DNA of 13,228 bases from Chloroflexota bacterium (GCA_013154225.1 JAADCW010000229.1:1-13228), one strand, 5' to 3'. Positions 1-7,217 are shown, counted from the first letter of the stretch. The notes: a model not told the origin generated them from the letters alone. Program-made: numbers and translations.

Positions 1-230
1 TCCCACACAATGCGCACGCCATTGACGCTGGTCAGCACCACCCAAGCATATTCGTCCAAATGGCGGAGCGCCGCATCCAAAGCCGGATTAGGCGTTATGG
101 CACGAATGGCAATGGTAGGGAAGCGCACAGGCCGAAAGCCGCGGGCTTCCAGCAACGCGGCCAGAGGCCCGGCCTGGTGCGCCGGGCGGGTGATGAGCAC
201 CGTCGGGGTGTCTGGGTAAGTCAAAGGCAT
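1..230 (-). CDS. hemD: Uroporphyrinogen-III synthase, N-terminal part (runs off the left edge)
   Basis: HemD closes linear hydroxymethylbilane to uroporphyrinogen III with inversion of ring D, the step after HemC in cytoplasmic tetrapyrrole synthesis. Only 76 codons lie in the window. They begin MPLTYPDTPTVLITRP, with the family's typical first strand (VLITRP) followed by a helix with QAGPLAALLEARGF. A second conserved block, YAWVVLTSVNGV at about residues 61-72, matches the usual 'W/D-x-hhFTSxNGV' segment. The start is ATG at 228-230; GGAG in the 19-bp gap after hemC is a plausible ribosome site, though about 13 bases away. The position directly downstream of hemC fits a hemA-hemC-hemD operon. 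HemD is poorly conserved in sequence, so the call rests on both the short motifs and the context. Whether the rest is fused to a methyltransferase domain, as in some bacteria, cannot be seen. Confidence 0.85.
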   Translation of the reverse strand, partial: MPLTYPDTPTVLITRPAHQAGPLAALLEARGFRPVRFPTIAIRAITPNPALDAALRHLDEYAWVVLTSVNGVRIVW

Positions 231-249
231 GACAGCACCAAACTCCAGA

Positions 250-1152
250 TCATCGCAACCACTGCCGCGCGCCTTCGGCAATGGCCTTTTGGGCCAAGGC
301 TTGCCCCAGGGCACGGGCAGACTCGCCCGTGAGGCTGCCCCGCCAATGGCCACTACCATCGGGTGCGCCTACAAAGCCGGTCAAACGCAGCGCGCCCTGC
401 GGCAAGGCTTCTGCATAAGCCGCGACAGGCACCGCGCAGCCACCGCCGAGGGCTTCCAAAAAGGCGCGCTCAGCATCCACAGCGGCGCGCGTGGCAGGAT
501 GCTCTATCGCGGCCAAAAGGCGCAGCGTTTCGGCGTCGTCAGACCGGCATTGCACAGCCAGCGCGCCCTGGCCGGGTGCGGGCAGCATCACATCCAAAGG
601 AAGCCATTGGCTGACGTGCGCTGTCAGGCTCAAACGCGTCAGCCCAGCCCCAGCCAACACCACCGCGTCGTATTGGCCTTCCAGAGCCTTGCGCACGCGG
701 GTATCCACATTGCCGCGCAGAGGGCGAATCTGCAGGTCAGGACGCGCAGCCAGCAGTTGCGCGGCCCGACGCAGGCTGGAAGTGCCCACCACCGCGGCCT
801 GGGGCAAGGTTTCCAGGGTGTAGCCCTGCGCGGACACCAGCGCGTCGCGCACTTCCGCGCGCTGCGGGATCGCGCCTACGGTCAAGCCAGGCGGCATTTC
901 GGTGGGCAAATCTTTAAGGGAATGCACCGCGGCATCCACACGGCCATTGAGCAGAGCGGCTTCCAGTTCCTGCGTGAACAGCCCCTTGCCGCCGATCTCC
1001 GGCAGGGGTTTGTCAAGCACACGGTCGCCGTGGGTCACGATGACCTCTTCCTGGCAGGTCAAGCCAGGATGTGCGGCTTCTAAAGCCCGAATCACCCACT
1101 GGGTTTGCCAGCGGGCCAAGGCAGAGGGTCGGGTGGCGAAAATGAGTCGCAT
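250..1152 (-). CDS. hemC: Porphobilinogen deaminase (hydroxymethylbilane synthase)
   Basis: Condenses four porphobilinogens into linear hydroxymethylbilane using a covalently bound dipyrromethane primer. At 300 residues it has normal family length. It shows the substrate-binding and catalytic blocks in order: THGDR (40-44), GGKGLFTQELE (54-64), DAAVHSLKDLPT (73-84) with the catalytic Asp at 81, GTSSLRR (123-129), RGNVDTR (146-152), LPAPGQGALAVQ (190-201), and the cofactor-anchoring cysteine C239 in LGGGCAVP. The start ATG (1150-1152) has no Shine-Dalgarno sequence: the 34-bp gap to hemA is filled by an 8-bp tandem repeat that runs into the ATG. Translation may depend on coupling to hemA, which is an inference. 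No residue expected to be essential is missing. Confidence 0.97.
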   Translation of the reverse strand: MRLIFATRPSALARWQTQWVIRALEAAHPGLTCQEEVIVTHGDRVLDKPLPEIGGKGLFTQELEAALLNGRVDAAVHSLKDLPTEMPPGLTVGAIPQRAEVRDALVSAQGYTLETLPQAAVVGTSSLRRAAQLLAARPDLQIRPLRGNVDTRVRKALEGQYDAVVLAGAGLTRLSLTAHVSQWLPLDVMLPAPGQGALAVQCRSDDAETLRLLAAIEHPATRAAVDAERAFLEALGGGCAVPVAAYAEALPQGALRLTGFVGAPDGSGHWRGSLTGESARALGQALAQKAIAEGARQWLR

Positions 1153-1190
1153 GGTCAGGTAGTCGGGTAGTCAGATCGTCGGGTGGTCAG
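1151..1190 (-). repeat. Five tandem copies of an 8-bp unit between hemA and hemC
   Basis: Read on the minus strand from 1190 to 1151 the units are CTGACCAC, CCGACGAT, CTGACTAC, CCGACTAC, CTGACCAT. The consensus is CYGACBAY, with CTGAC and CCGAC alternating, so it can also be read as a 16-bp unit. The first copy contains the hemA stop codon TGA (1187-1189) and the last two bases of the fifth copy are the first two bases of the hemC ATG. The array leaves no room for a purine-rich ribosome-binding site. Function unknown. Confidence 0.9.
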
Positions 1191-2470
1191 TTGGTGGAAA
1201 TGCCAAAAAGGCGGCGGGCCACTGCAGCAGTTTCTGCGGCTCGAGGGCCTTGGGCAGCCTCTTTGAGTTCCACCGTGGGGCTATGCAGTAATTTGTTGAC
1301 AATGGCACGGGTCAACGCGTCCAGTTTGGCCTGGTCTTCCTCAGAAAGATGGGGCATTTTGCGCAGGGTTTTCTCCAGTTCAGCCTGGCGGATTTCCTCG
1401 GCCTGGGCGCGCAGATCCCGAATCAGGGGTGCGACTTCCAGGGTGCGCAGGTAAGCCATGAAGGCTTCCACTTCTTCCGCGATGATGGCCTCTACCTGGG
1501 GCACCGCGGCCTGCCGGGCGGCCAGCGCGTCGTGGAGGTGGTGCTCCAACGCATCCAGGTCGTAAAGCTGCACGCCATCCACCTCGGCCACGTCCGCGTC
1601 CACATCGCGGGGCAGCGCAATATCGAGGATAACCAGCGGGCGTTCCGGCCGAGCACGCATGGCTTCCTGCACGTGTCGGCGATGCACCAGGGTGTGGGGC
1701 GCGCCAGTGGAGGCAATCACAATGTCAGCCCAGGCCAGCGAAGGCACCAAATGCTCGAACGTGGTGGCCTCACCGCCCCAACGGGAAGCCAGCCCTTCGG
1801 CTTTGCTCAGGGTGCGGTTCATCACCCGAATGCGGCTGGCGCCCCGCCGCCGCAGGGCTTCTACCGCTTGTTCGGCCATTTCGCCCGCGCCGAGCACTAA
1901 CACGCGCGCCTTGGATAAATCGCCCACGGTTTTGGCGGCCAAATGCACGGCCACAGAAGCCACCGACGCGGGGTTATGGCCAATGCCTGTTTCGGTGCGG
2001 GCGCGTTTGCCCGTATGTACCGCGGCCTGGAACAGCCGTCCCAGCACCGCGCGCACCGTGCCCTGCCCGCGGGCGAGTTCCCACGCGCGGGTGACCTGCC
2101 CCAAAATCTGGGGTTCGCCCAACACCAGGGAATCCAGCCCCGCGGCAACACGGAAGAGATGATGCACGGCTTCCTCGTCACGGTAGCGGTACAGGGCGTG
2201 CTGAAATTCTTCCAATGGCATCCCTTTGGCATCCGCGATAAAGCCTTCCAACACCGGGAAGGCTTCGCGAGGGGCAACCGCATAAATCTCGGTTCGGTTG
2301 CAGGTGGAAAGGATGACCATTTCGGCAATGTCGGTTGGGCGGCTACCGTTAGTGCCACATCCCAACCGAGCCAATGCAGCCCGAATGTCTTCCTCAGAAA
2401 AAGCCAAACGCTCGCGCAGGGCCACGTCGGCTGTACGATGATTCAAACCCACACAGTGAATCACAGGCAC
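1187..2470 (-). CDS. hemA: Glutamyl-tRNA reductase
   Basis: Reduces glutamyl-tRNA(Glu) with NADPH to glutamate-1-semialdehyde, the first committed step of the C5 route to tetrapyrroles. The 427 residues are a usual length. Visible landmarks are the N-terminal GLNHRTADVALRERLAF (8-24), the catalytic Cys57 in STCNRTEIYA, LGEPQILGQV (117-126), a conserved GHNPASVASVAV block near 164-175, the NADPH-binding VLVLGAGEMAEQAV (190-203) followed by MNRT (217-220), and the LPRDVD segment at about 286-291. The C-terminal helical dimerisation region is complete. The start is GTG at 2468-2470, preceded by AGAGG seven bases upstream; a second in-frame GTG two codons later cannot be excluded. It is first in the hemA-hemC-hemD cluster, with a possible promoter at 2512-2540. 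Confidence 0.97.
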   Translation of the reverse strand: MPVIHCVGLNHRTADVALRERLAFSEEDIRAALARLGCGTNGSRPTDIAEMVILSTCNRTEIYAVAPREAFPVLEGFIADAKGMPLEEFQHALYRYRDEEAVHHLFRVAAGLDSLVLGEPQILGQVTRAWELARGQGTVRAVLGRLFQAAVHTGKRARTETGIGHNPASVASVAVHLAAKTVGDLSKARVLVLGAGEMAEQAVEALRRRGASRIRVMNRTLSKAEGLASRWGGEATTFEHLVPSLAWADIVIASTGAPHTLVHRRHVQEAMRARPERPLVILDIALPRDVDADVAEVDGVQLYDLDALEHHLHDALAARQAAVPQVEAIIAEEVEAFMAYLRTLEVAPLIRDLRAQAEEIRQAELEKTLRKMPHLSEEDQAKLDALTRAIVNKLLHSPTVELKEAAQGPRAAETAAVARRLFGISTN

Positions 2471-2511
2471 CGGTGAACCTCTTGGAAGTAGGATAAATGC
2501 TCGCTGCGCCT

Positions 2512-2540
2512 ACTATACTCCCCTCTTGCACGCTAAACCA
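2512..2540 (-). promoter_or_regulatory. Possible promoter of hemA
   Basis: On the minus strand TATAGT (2512-2517) is a good -10 hexamer. The hexamer 17 bases upstream, TGGTTT (2535-2540), is a weak -35. It lies about 40 bp upstream of the GTG start of hemA and downstream of the terminator that closes the previous operon, so a promoter is expected in this gap. The exact boxes are uncertain. Confidence 0.35.
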
Positions 2541-2574
2541 CACAACTACACTCAACCTTGACTAAAGAGATGAT

Positions 2575-2608
2575 TAAAAAAACAAGGCGGACAGCATTGC
2601 TGCCCGCC
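2575..2608 (-). terminator. Intrinsic terminator after the CAP lipoprotein gene
   Basis: On the minus strand a 10-bp GC-rich stem (GGCGGGCAGC pairing with GCTGTCCGCC, one G-U pair) with loop AAT (2586-2608) is followed by TTGTTTTTTTA. It begins 22 bases after the stop codon of the CAP gene. It separates this operon from hemA. Confidence 0.93.
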
Positions 2609-2630
2609 TGTGTGTCGCGCAAATGCGGTT

Positions 2631-3539
2631 TTACGGATGCCCAAAATCTGCGGTAAAGTAGCCGCCGTAAGGACTGCCGGGCACGTAAACATAGCCGATA
2701 CCGACGTCCACATACGCGGGGTTGAGCATATTTTCACGGTGCCCATCGCTGGCCATCCAGGCATTGAAAGCCGCGGTGGGCGAATTGTAGGAGCCACTGC
2801 CCGCGTAGATGTTTTCGGCCGCGGCTGAATAGGTGTAGCCAAAGGCCAGGATGCGGTCAAAGGGACTGGAGCCATCCGAGCCGGTATGGGAGAAGAAGGC
2901 GTTGCATCCCATATCCTGACTGTGCGCGCGGGCGGCATTGACCAACCGCGAGTCTGTGCTCAGGGGGGCAATGCCGTTGTTTTGACGCTCTTGGTTGATC
3001 AGGCTGAGCAGTTGGGCCTCAAAGGAAGTGTTGAGGCTGTAATCGCACGCGGAGGAAGTTGCCGTGGGCGGCACGGGCGTCCACGTGGCGGTTGGCGGCA
3101 CCGCGGTAGCCGTAGGGGGCACGCTGGTGGCGGTAGGGGGAACCGATGTGGCCGTGGGACGCACCGGGGTGGCAGTGGGTGCGGGCGGCGACGTGGGAGA
3201 AGGCACCCACACCGTGGTGGCGGTGGGCGGCCTGGGCGTCCATGTGGCTGTGGGCGGCGGAGGAGGCGGCTGGGTGGCCGCCGGGGGCAATGTGGCGGTG
3301 AACGCCATCGTAGGGGCCAGCGTCATGGTTGGCGGCATGGCCGAGGCCGTAGGTGCCGCTTCTGTGGTAGCGCCGGCGGTGGCTGTTATGGGCACAAAAG
3401 GCGTCCATGTGGCTGTACCCCCTTGGGCGGGCATGGTGCCCGCGGGTTCCGTCAGCGGCATGGGGGTTACCGGCATGGTGCAAGCCGCCAACAGCAACGC
3501 GGCAACGACAACGACATAAAGCCAGCGTTTGGTGAACAT
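2631..3539 (-). CDS. Secreted CAP/SCP-domain (YkwD-like) lipoprotein with Thr/Pro-rich linker
   Basis: The 302-residue protein starts with a basic N-terminus, a hydrophobic stretch (about 7-19) and a lipobox LLAAC with the lipidated Cys at 20, so it should be exported and membrane-anchored. Residues about 21-163 are a low-complexity Thr/Pro/Ala linker with PTAT-type repeats. Residues about 170-302 are a CAP domain: LLSLINQERQNNGI (177-190), FFSHTGSDG with H218, AAENIYAG with E242, and W261 followed by SDGHRENML with H267 and E269, then a C-terminal GIGYVY strand. H218, E242, E269 and H267 match the conserved His/Glu pocket of the family. Cys165 and Cys212 could form a disulfide. Bacterial CAP proteins are widespread, but their biochemical role is mostly unsettled. 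A strong GGGAGGG ribosome site sits 5 bases before the ATG. The start is 27 bp after the recF stop, so the two are probably cotranscribed. Confidence 0.92.
   Translation of the reverse strand: MFTKRWLYVVVVAALLLAACTMPVTPMPLTEPAGTMPAQGGTATWTPFVPITATAGATTEAAPTASAMPPTMTLAPTMAFTATLPPAATQPPPPPPTATWTPRPPTATTVWVPSPTSPPAPTATPVRPTATSVPPTATSVPPTATAVPPTATWTPVPPTATSSACDYSLNTSFEAQLLSLINQERQNNGIAPLSTDSRLVNAARAHSQDMGCNAFFSHTGSDGSSPFDRILAFGYTYSAAAENIYAGSGSYNSPTAAFNAWMASDGHRENMLNPAYVDVGIGYVYVPGSPYGGYFTADFGHP
3084..3179 (-). repeat. 21-bp tandem repeats encoding a PTAT(x)V(x) heptad in the linker
   Basis: Residues 121-152 of the CAP lipoprotein consist of four consecutive seven-residue units of the form PTATxVx (PTATPVR, PTATSVP, PTATSVP, PTATAVP) plus a trailing PTAT. 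The surrounding linker contains further irregular copies (PTATWTP). Such linkers span the cell wall or envelope in surface proteins, and repeat number can change by slippage. Confidence 0.8.
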
Positions 3540-3566
3540 TGGGTCCCTCCCAATTGGGCAACGCGG

Positions 3567-4772
3567 TCAGGCTTGGTCAGGCGGGACAATACGCCCTTGT
3601 TCCAAATGCCAGACAGTGCTCTGTTGAATGAAAGCAGGATCAAACAACGACATATCGGTGGTGGTCAACAACACCTGCTCGCTTTGAGCCAGATGAGCCT
3701 GGAGGTCACTGCGTCGCGCCTGGTCTAACTCGGCCAGCATTTCATCCAACAGCAACACGGGTTTTCGGCCAGTGCGGGCTTCCAACCATTCGGCCTCTGC
3801 CATTTTGAGCGAAAGCATCACCGTGCGCACCTGCCCACGCGAGCCATACACGCCCAAGTCCAGTTTGCCATCCAGGAAGCGGAAGTCATCCCGATGTGGG
3901 CCGATGGTGGTTACCCCGCGGGCAATTGCTTCTCCCCGTTGGCGCAGAAGCGCCTCCCGCAAGCCTTCCCGAAGCGCATCTTCCGAAAACCTGGCCAAAG
4001 TCGCGTTGTCGGGCTGAAGCAGTTGCCCGGCCAAGGGGTTATATGCCGGCACATAGCGCAAACGCAGGTTCTCCTGCTTGCGGGTGAGTTTCCAGTGTAC
4101 CACGCGCGCGAAGCGTTCCCATTCGTAAAGGGCTTTGGCACGATGGGAAATCAGTACTGCCCCCAGTTGGGCAATTTTCTCATCCCAAAAGTCCAATTGG
4201 GCGGGATCTCCCCCTTGTTCGTTGAGCAATTTGAGCAAAGCGTTTCTGCGCGTCAGGGTTTGGTTGTATTCGGCCAGGGTACGCGCATACGCGGGTTCCA
4301 CTTGCGAAAGCGCCTGGTTGAGATAACGGCGGCGGAGTTCGGGCGCGCCAGTGACAATCTGAGTCATCTGCGGCAAAAACAGCACCGCGTTGAACACGCC
4401 TAAAGCCTCGGTGAGTTTTTTCTTGAGGCCATCCAAAAGCACTTCTCGGCGCAAGCGCACGCCGCCGTTGCCGTTGGCTTCTAAAATCAAGCGCACTTCC
4501 ATCACGCGCGAGCGGGCTTCGCCTTCCCGCTGGAATTCGGCCACAATCCGCGCCACAGCCGGATAGCCCCATTGCTGCGCGTCGAAGTTGACCAATTCCC
4601 TATCGTGGCGGGCGTGGAAGGAAGCAAACGTCGCGAGATAATACACCGCCTCCAACAAGTTGGTCTTGCCTTGGGCGTTGGCGCCCACCAAAACGATGGT
4701 GCCCGCGGGCAAATCCTCATCGAGACGGACATAATTGCGGAAGTTTTGAAGCGAAAGGCGTTTCAGGCGCAT
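3567..4772 (-). CDS. recF: DNA replication and repair protein RecF
   Basis: An SMC-like ATPase that binds single-strand gaps and helps RecO/RecR load RecA. The ORF has 401 residues, slightly longer than the common 360-380. It begins MRLKRLSLQNFRNY, the classic RecF N-terminus. Walker A is GANAQGKTN (30-38). The family-specific block GPHRDDF is at 291-297, the ABC-type signature YGSRGQVRT at 309-317, and Walker B PVLLLDEMLAELD at 338-350. All ATPase motifs are intact. The ATG at 4770-4772 has no good ribosome-binding site and is preceded by a strong hairpin (4789-4813). It is not next to dnaN here, as it often is elsewhere; it follows def and precedes the CAP lipoprotein gene. Confidence 0.95.
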   Translation of the reverse strand: MRLKRLSLQNFRNYVRLDEDLPAGTIVLVGANAQGKTNLLEAVYYLATFASFHARHDRELVNFDAQQWGYPAVARIVAEFQREGEARSRVMEVRLILEANGNGGVRLRREVLLDGLKKKLTEALGVFNAVLFLPQMTQIVTGAPELRRRYLNQALSQVEPAYARTLAEYNQTLTRRNALLKLLNEQGGDPAQLDFWDEKIAQLGAVLISHRAKALYEWERFARVVHWKLTRKQENLRLRYVPAYNPLAGQLLQPDNATLARFSEDALREGLREALLRQRGEAIARGVTTIGPHRDDFRFLDGKLDLGVYGSRGQVRTVMLSLKMAEAEWLEARTGRKPVLLLDEMLAELDQARRSDLQAHLAQSEQVLLTTTDMSLFDPAFIQQSTVWHLEQGRIVPPDQA

Positions 4773-4788
4773 GGGCTTTTAAGCAAAG

Positions 4789-4813
4789 GCTGCCACGGGA
4801 ACCCCATGGCAGC
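4789..4813 (-). other. Strong hairpin in the def-recF gap
   Basis: GCTGCCATGGG and CCCGTGGCAGC pair over 11 positions (one T-G wobble) around a 3-base loop, on the minus strand. The sequence that follows, CTTTGCTTAAAAG, is only weakly T-rich, so it is a poor classical terminator. It ends 16 bases before the recF ATG. It may attenuate transcription, protect the def mRNA 3' end, or limit recF translation. Confidence 0.7.
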
Positions 4814-4841
4814 GTCGGCTTCGGGGAAAATGGTAAGCAAT

Positions 4842-5351
4842 CTACACGCGGTCCATCTCCGCGGCCAATTCGGGCGTCACACGCTCTACCCGAATAGCGC
4901 GGTCGGTAAACAGCACGCCGTTGAGATGGTCAATTTCGTGTTGGAAAATGCGTGCCAGCCAGCCATAAGGGCGCATACGGAAGGGTTTGCCGTGGCGGTC
5001 AAAGCCCCGCACTTCGATGGCATAAGCCCGTTCCACGTCGCCAATGATGCCAGGGATGGAAAGGCAACCTTCGGTGCCAATTTCTGTTTCTTTTGAAACA
5101 GCCACGATCTCAGGATTAACCACTGCATAAAGGCGGTGAGGGATGCCTTCTTCCTCGTCGCCATATTCCACCACGATCACCCGCTGCGAAACGTTAACCT
5201 GCGGCGCGGCCAAGCCAACACCCGGCGCGGCCCGCATGGTTTCGATCATATCGTCAATGAGTTTTTGTAATTCAGGGCCAAAGTCTTGCACTTTTGTTGC
5301 CCGACGCCGCAACACAGGATGCGGCACGGTCACTATTTCCCGAATGGCCAT
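4842..5351 (-). CDS. def: Peptide deformylase
   Basis: Removes the formyl group from N-terminal formyl-methionine of nascent proteins; a metalloenzyme at the ribosome exit. The 169 residues are normal length. All three family motifs are present: GVGLAAPQ (44-51), EGCLS (94-98) with the metal ligand Cys96, and QHEIDHLNG (137-145) with ligands His138 and His142 and catalytic Glu139. The start ATG has an excellent ribosome site, AAAGGAGGT at 5358-5366, six bases upstream. It has its own likely promoter inside the end of the upstream gene. It precedes recF by 69 bp. Confidence 0.97.
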   Translation of the reverse strand: MAIREIVTVPHPVLRRRATKVQDFGPELQKLIDDMIETMRAAPGVGLAAPQVNVSQRVIVVEYGDEEEGIPHRLYAVVNPEIVAVSKETEIGTEGCLSIPGIIGDVERAYAIEVRGFDRHGKPFRMRPYGWLARIFQHEIDHLNGVLFTDRAIRVERVTPELAAEMDRV

Positions 5352-5380
5352 TGGGAAACCTCCTTTAATGCGGTGGAGGT

Positions 5381-5410
5381 ATTATACCCCACTTCTCCCC
5401 CAGCCATCAG
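5381..5410 (-). promoter_or_regulatory. Promoter of def, overlapping the upstream stop codon
   Basis: The minus strand shows a perfect -10 TATAAT (5381-5386) within the palindromic GGTATAATACC. A moderate -35 CTGATG (5405-5410) lies 18 bases upstream. The TAA stop of the cNMP/PH gene is the middle of the -10 box. The expected start site gives a leader of about 22 bases that carries the def ribosome site. Confidence 0.65.
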
Positions 5411-7079
5411 GACGCTGTTGCTCTTCCTCTTGGATCACCTCGTGATACACCCTCAGCCACTCCAGCAAACGCTCTTTTTCCTGGCGTTCTTCTGCTTCCC
5501 GACGCTGACGGCGGCGGTTTTCAATATAGCGGAAGATGTCTTGCTGGACCCGATCGGGCTGGCTGACGCCTTCAAACACCATGGTGGTTGTACCTACACG
5601 AATATGGACATTGCCAAAATTCAGAAGCCACCCCAAAAGACCGACCCGCTCATAGGTCATGTTTTCGATGCTCTCCAACGGTGCGGCTTGTTTGTCTTCC
5701 GTGCCCAGGGGCTTGCGGTAAACGTCCACAATGTGCTCAGGGGTGAGTTGGTAGACGTCGTTGCGCCAGTCCCAAATCAGATAAACCGCACCGCCGATCA
5801 ACGCCAACATCCCCAGCACCAACACTGTGATATAAATCCGCCGCCCTGTGGCCCACCAGGCCGGGCCGAAGACAACCTCTCCCCAATGCGCACCTTGCCA
5901 AATGAGCAACACCCAGATGATCAGCCCCAGCCAAACGCCCCAACTGCGGCGCACCAGCAAAAACCAGTGTTTGCGGTAGGTGATGATGCCGTTTTCCTCA
6001 ATGCGCTGACGCAAAAGCGCGCCCAGATGGTTCACAAACTTGGCCGGCTGTGACGGTGTCACAATGCGGGTTGTGGAACTGCCCTGATTCGCGGTTTGAG
6101 GTTCGGCCAGGCCCAGGCGCTCCCGAATAGCTTGCGCCATGGCCTCGCGTTCCTGCCGACGGGTGCGGCTACGCGTCCTCTGCCAATATTCCTCAATCAG
6201 CGCGGCCACAACTTCAAAATAAGGCACTTCTTCAATGATGATTTTGCCGCCATACGTGCGCACCTGAACGTTACCGTACCCCACCGTGCGCCCCAGCCAA
6301 TCGGTATGCACGCTGATGGCTAAAATGGCGTGAAGCGGCGCTTCGTTGCGGCTTTCATAAAGGAAGAGCACTTTGTCAACCCACACAATGCGGTTGTGGG
6401 TCACCAGGCAGTAGTCGTTGTACCAGTCAATATAACGCCACAATGCCACCAGCGCCACAGGAATCAAAGCCAGCAAGCCTGCCCACATCAGTTTCTCGAT
6501 GTTCCAGGCCGCACCAGCCAAAAGGATCAACGCAATGCCCAGCAGAGGGGCCAACAGGGGGAACTCGCGCGTCAACAGCGCCATGGGGTGCCGCCGCAGG
6601 AACAAATACACCACCTCGTCTTCCGGCAGCCACTTGGGACGGCGGCGGCGAATGCGATGACGGCTGTCGCGCACTAAATGCAGGGCTTGCGCAATGGTGG
6701 GATGCTCGGCAATGGCCGCCACCACAGCCTCGGCTGGCCAGCAGTAGGCCACCCCATCGCTCAAAGCCACCACAGTATAAAGGCAATGGGGGTAAGGGTC
6801 TTCGGAGAGCACCACGTCTTCGCCAAAATAATCTCGGCTCTCCAGCCGCCCCACGGTGATTTCTTCGTCGTATTCAACAGGCTGACGCAGTTCCACCCAG
6901 CCCTGGCGCACGAAACAAAGCCCCTGCCCTGGCCCACCGGCTTGGGTCAGTATATCCCCCTTGTGGAATTCGTGGGCTTCCATTTGTTCCAAAAAGGCAG
7001 CCAACGCGTCGTCGGACAAATCGCCAAACAAATGGATATGCCGAATCCACTCTAAATTTTCAGGCGTTGGGGCGACCAT
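5382..7079 (-). CDS. Cyclic-nucleotide-binding-like domain protein with two membrane-anchored bacterial PH domains
   Basis: A 565-residue membrane protein of unknown specific function. Residues about 16-130 form a cNMP-binding-like beta roll (FGE at 85-87), but the Arg expected about ten residues later in the phosphate cassette is replaced (DPYPHCLY), so cAMP binding is doubtful. Then follow a basic RHRIRRRR stretch (140-147), two membrane segments (about 174-190 and 196-214) and a PH-like domain (about 219-297). A second copy follows: membrane segments at about 381-395 and 415-436, and a PH-like domain at 438-518. The copies align at DWYNDYCLVTHNRI / DWRNDVYQLTPEHI and YGNVQVRT / FGNVHIRV. 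The C-terminus (519-555) is highly charged and likely coiled coil. I chose ATG 7077-7079, with AAAGGG seven bases upstream, over an in-frame TTG eight codons earlier. The PH-like parts resemble the YdbS/bPH_2 type. A sensor or membrane scaffold role is an inference. Confidence 0.88.
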   Translation of the reverse strand: MVAPTPENLEWIRHIHLFGDLSDDALAAFLEQMEAHEFHKGDILTQAGGPGQGLCFVRQGWVELRQPVEYDEEITVGRLESRDYFGEDVVLSEDPYPHCLYTVVALSDGVAYCWPAEAVVAAIAEHPTIAQALHLVRDSRHRIRRRRPKWLPEDEVVYLFLRRHPMALLTREFPLLAPLLGIALILLAGAAWNIEKLMWAGLLALIPVALVALWRYIDWYNDYCLVTHNRIVWVDKVLFLYESRNEAPLHAILAISVHTDWLGRTVGYGNVQVRTYGGKIIIEEVPYFEVVAALIEEYWQRTRSRTRRQEREAMAQAIRERLGLAEPQTANQGSSTTRIVTPSQPAKFVNHLGALLRQRIEENGIITYRKHWFLLVRRSWGVWLGLIIWVLLIWQGAHWGEVVFGPAWWATGRRIYITVLVLGMLALIGGAVYLIWDWRNDVYQLTPEHIVDVYRKPLGTEDKQAAPLESIENMTYERVGLLGWLLNFGNVHIRVGTTTMVFEGVSQPDRVQQDIFRYIENRRRQRREAEERQEKERLLEWLRVYHEVIQEEEQQRPDGWGRSGV

Positions 7080-7117
7080 AATAAAACCCTTTGAAAACCA
7101 CAAAAGTTATTAGAAGA

Positions 7118-7136
7118 ATTTTAGCATGAATTCATG
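7118..7136 (-). promoter_or_regulatory. Possible extended -10 promoter with overlapping 12-bp palindrome
   Basis: On the minus strand TGCTAAAAT (7118-7126) is an extended -10 element; no convincing -35 is present. The perfect palindrome CATGAATTCATG (7125-7136) overlaps its upstream edge. The predicted transcript would have a leader of about 30 bases before the cNMP/PH gene. Both elements are short and could be fortuitous. Confidence 0.35.
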
Positions 7137-7217
7137 TGCAAGGGCTATGCCACTCCAAAAGCAATGGAAAATTTGCCAGATCTCAGCCCTGCCTTTTGCC
7201 TTGCGGCGCTTTACGGG

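Noticed and set aside
229..1083. 284-codon plus-strand frame opposite hemC
   Set aside because: hemC on the minus strand has every catalytic motif, while this frame has an Arg/Gln/His-rich composition typical of a shadow.
3064..3519. Plus-strand frame with VAVGGT repeats
   Set aside because: It looks like a repetitive structural protein but is the mirror image of the Thr/Pro linker repeats of the CAP lipoprotein, which has a signal peptide, a ribosome site and a terminator.
3549..3558. Palindrome CCCAATTGGG between recF and the CAP gene
   Set aside because: A ten-base palindrome is expected several times in a window of this size, and it overlaps the region just upstream of an ordinary ribosome-binding site.
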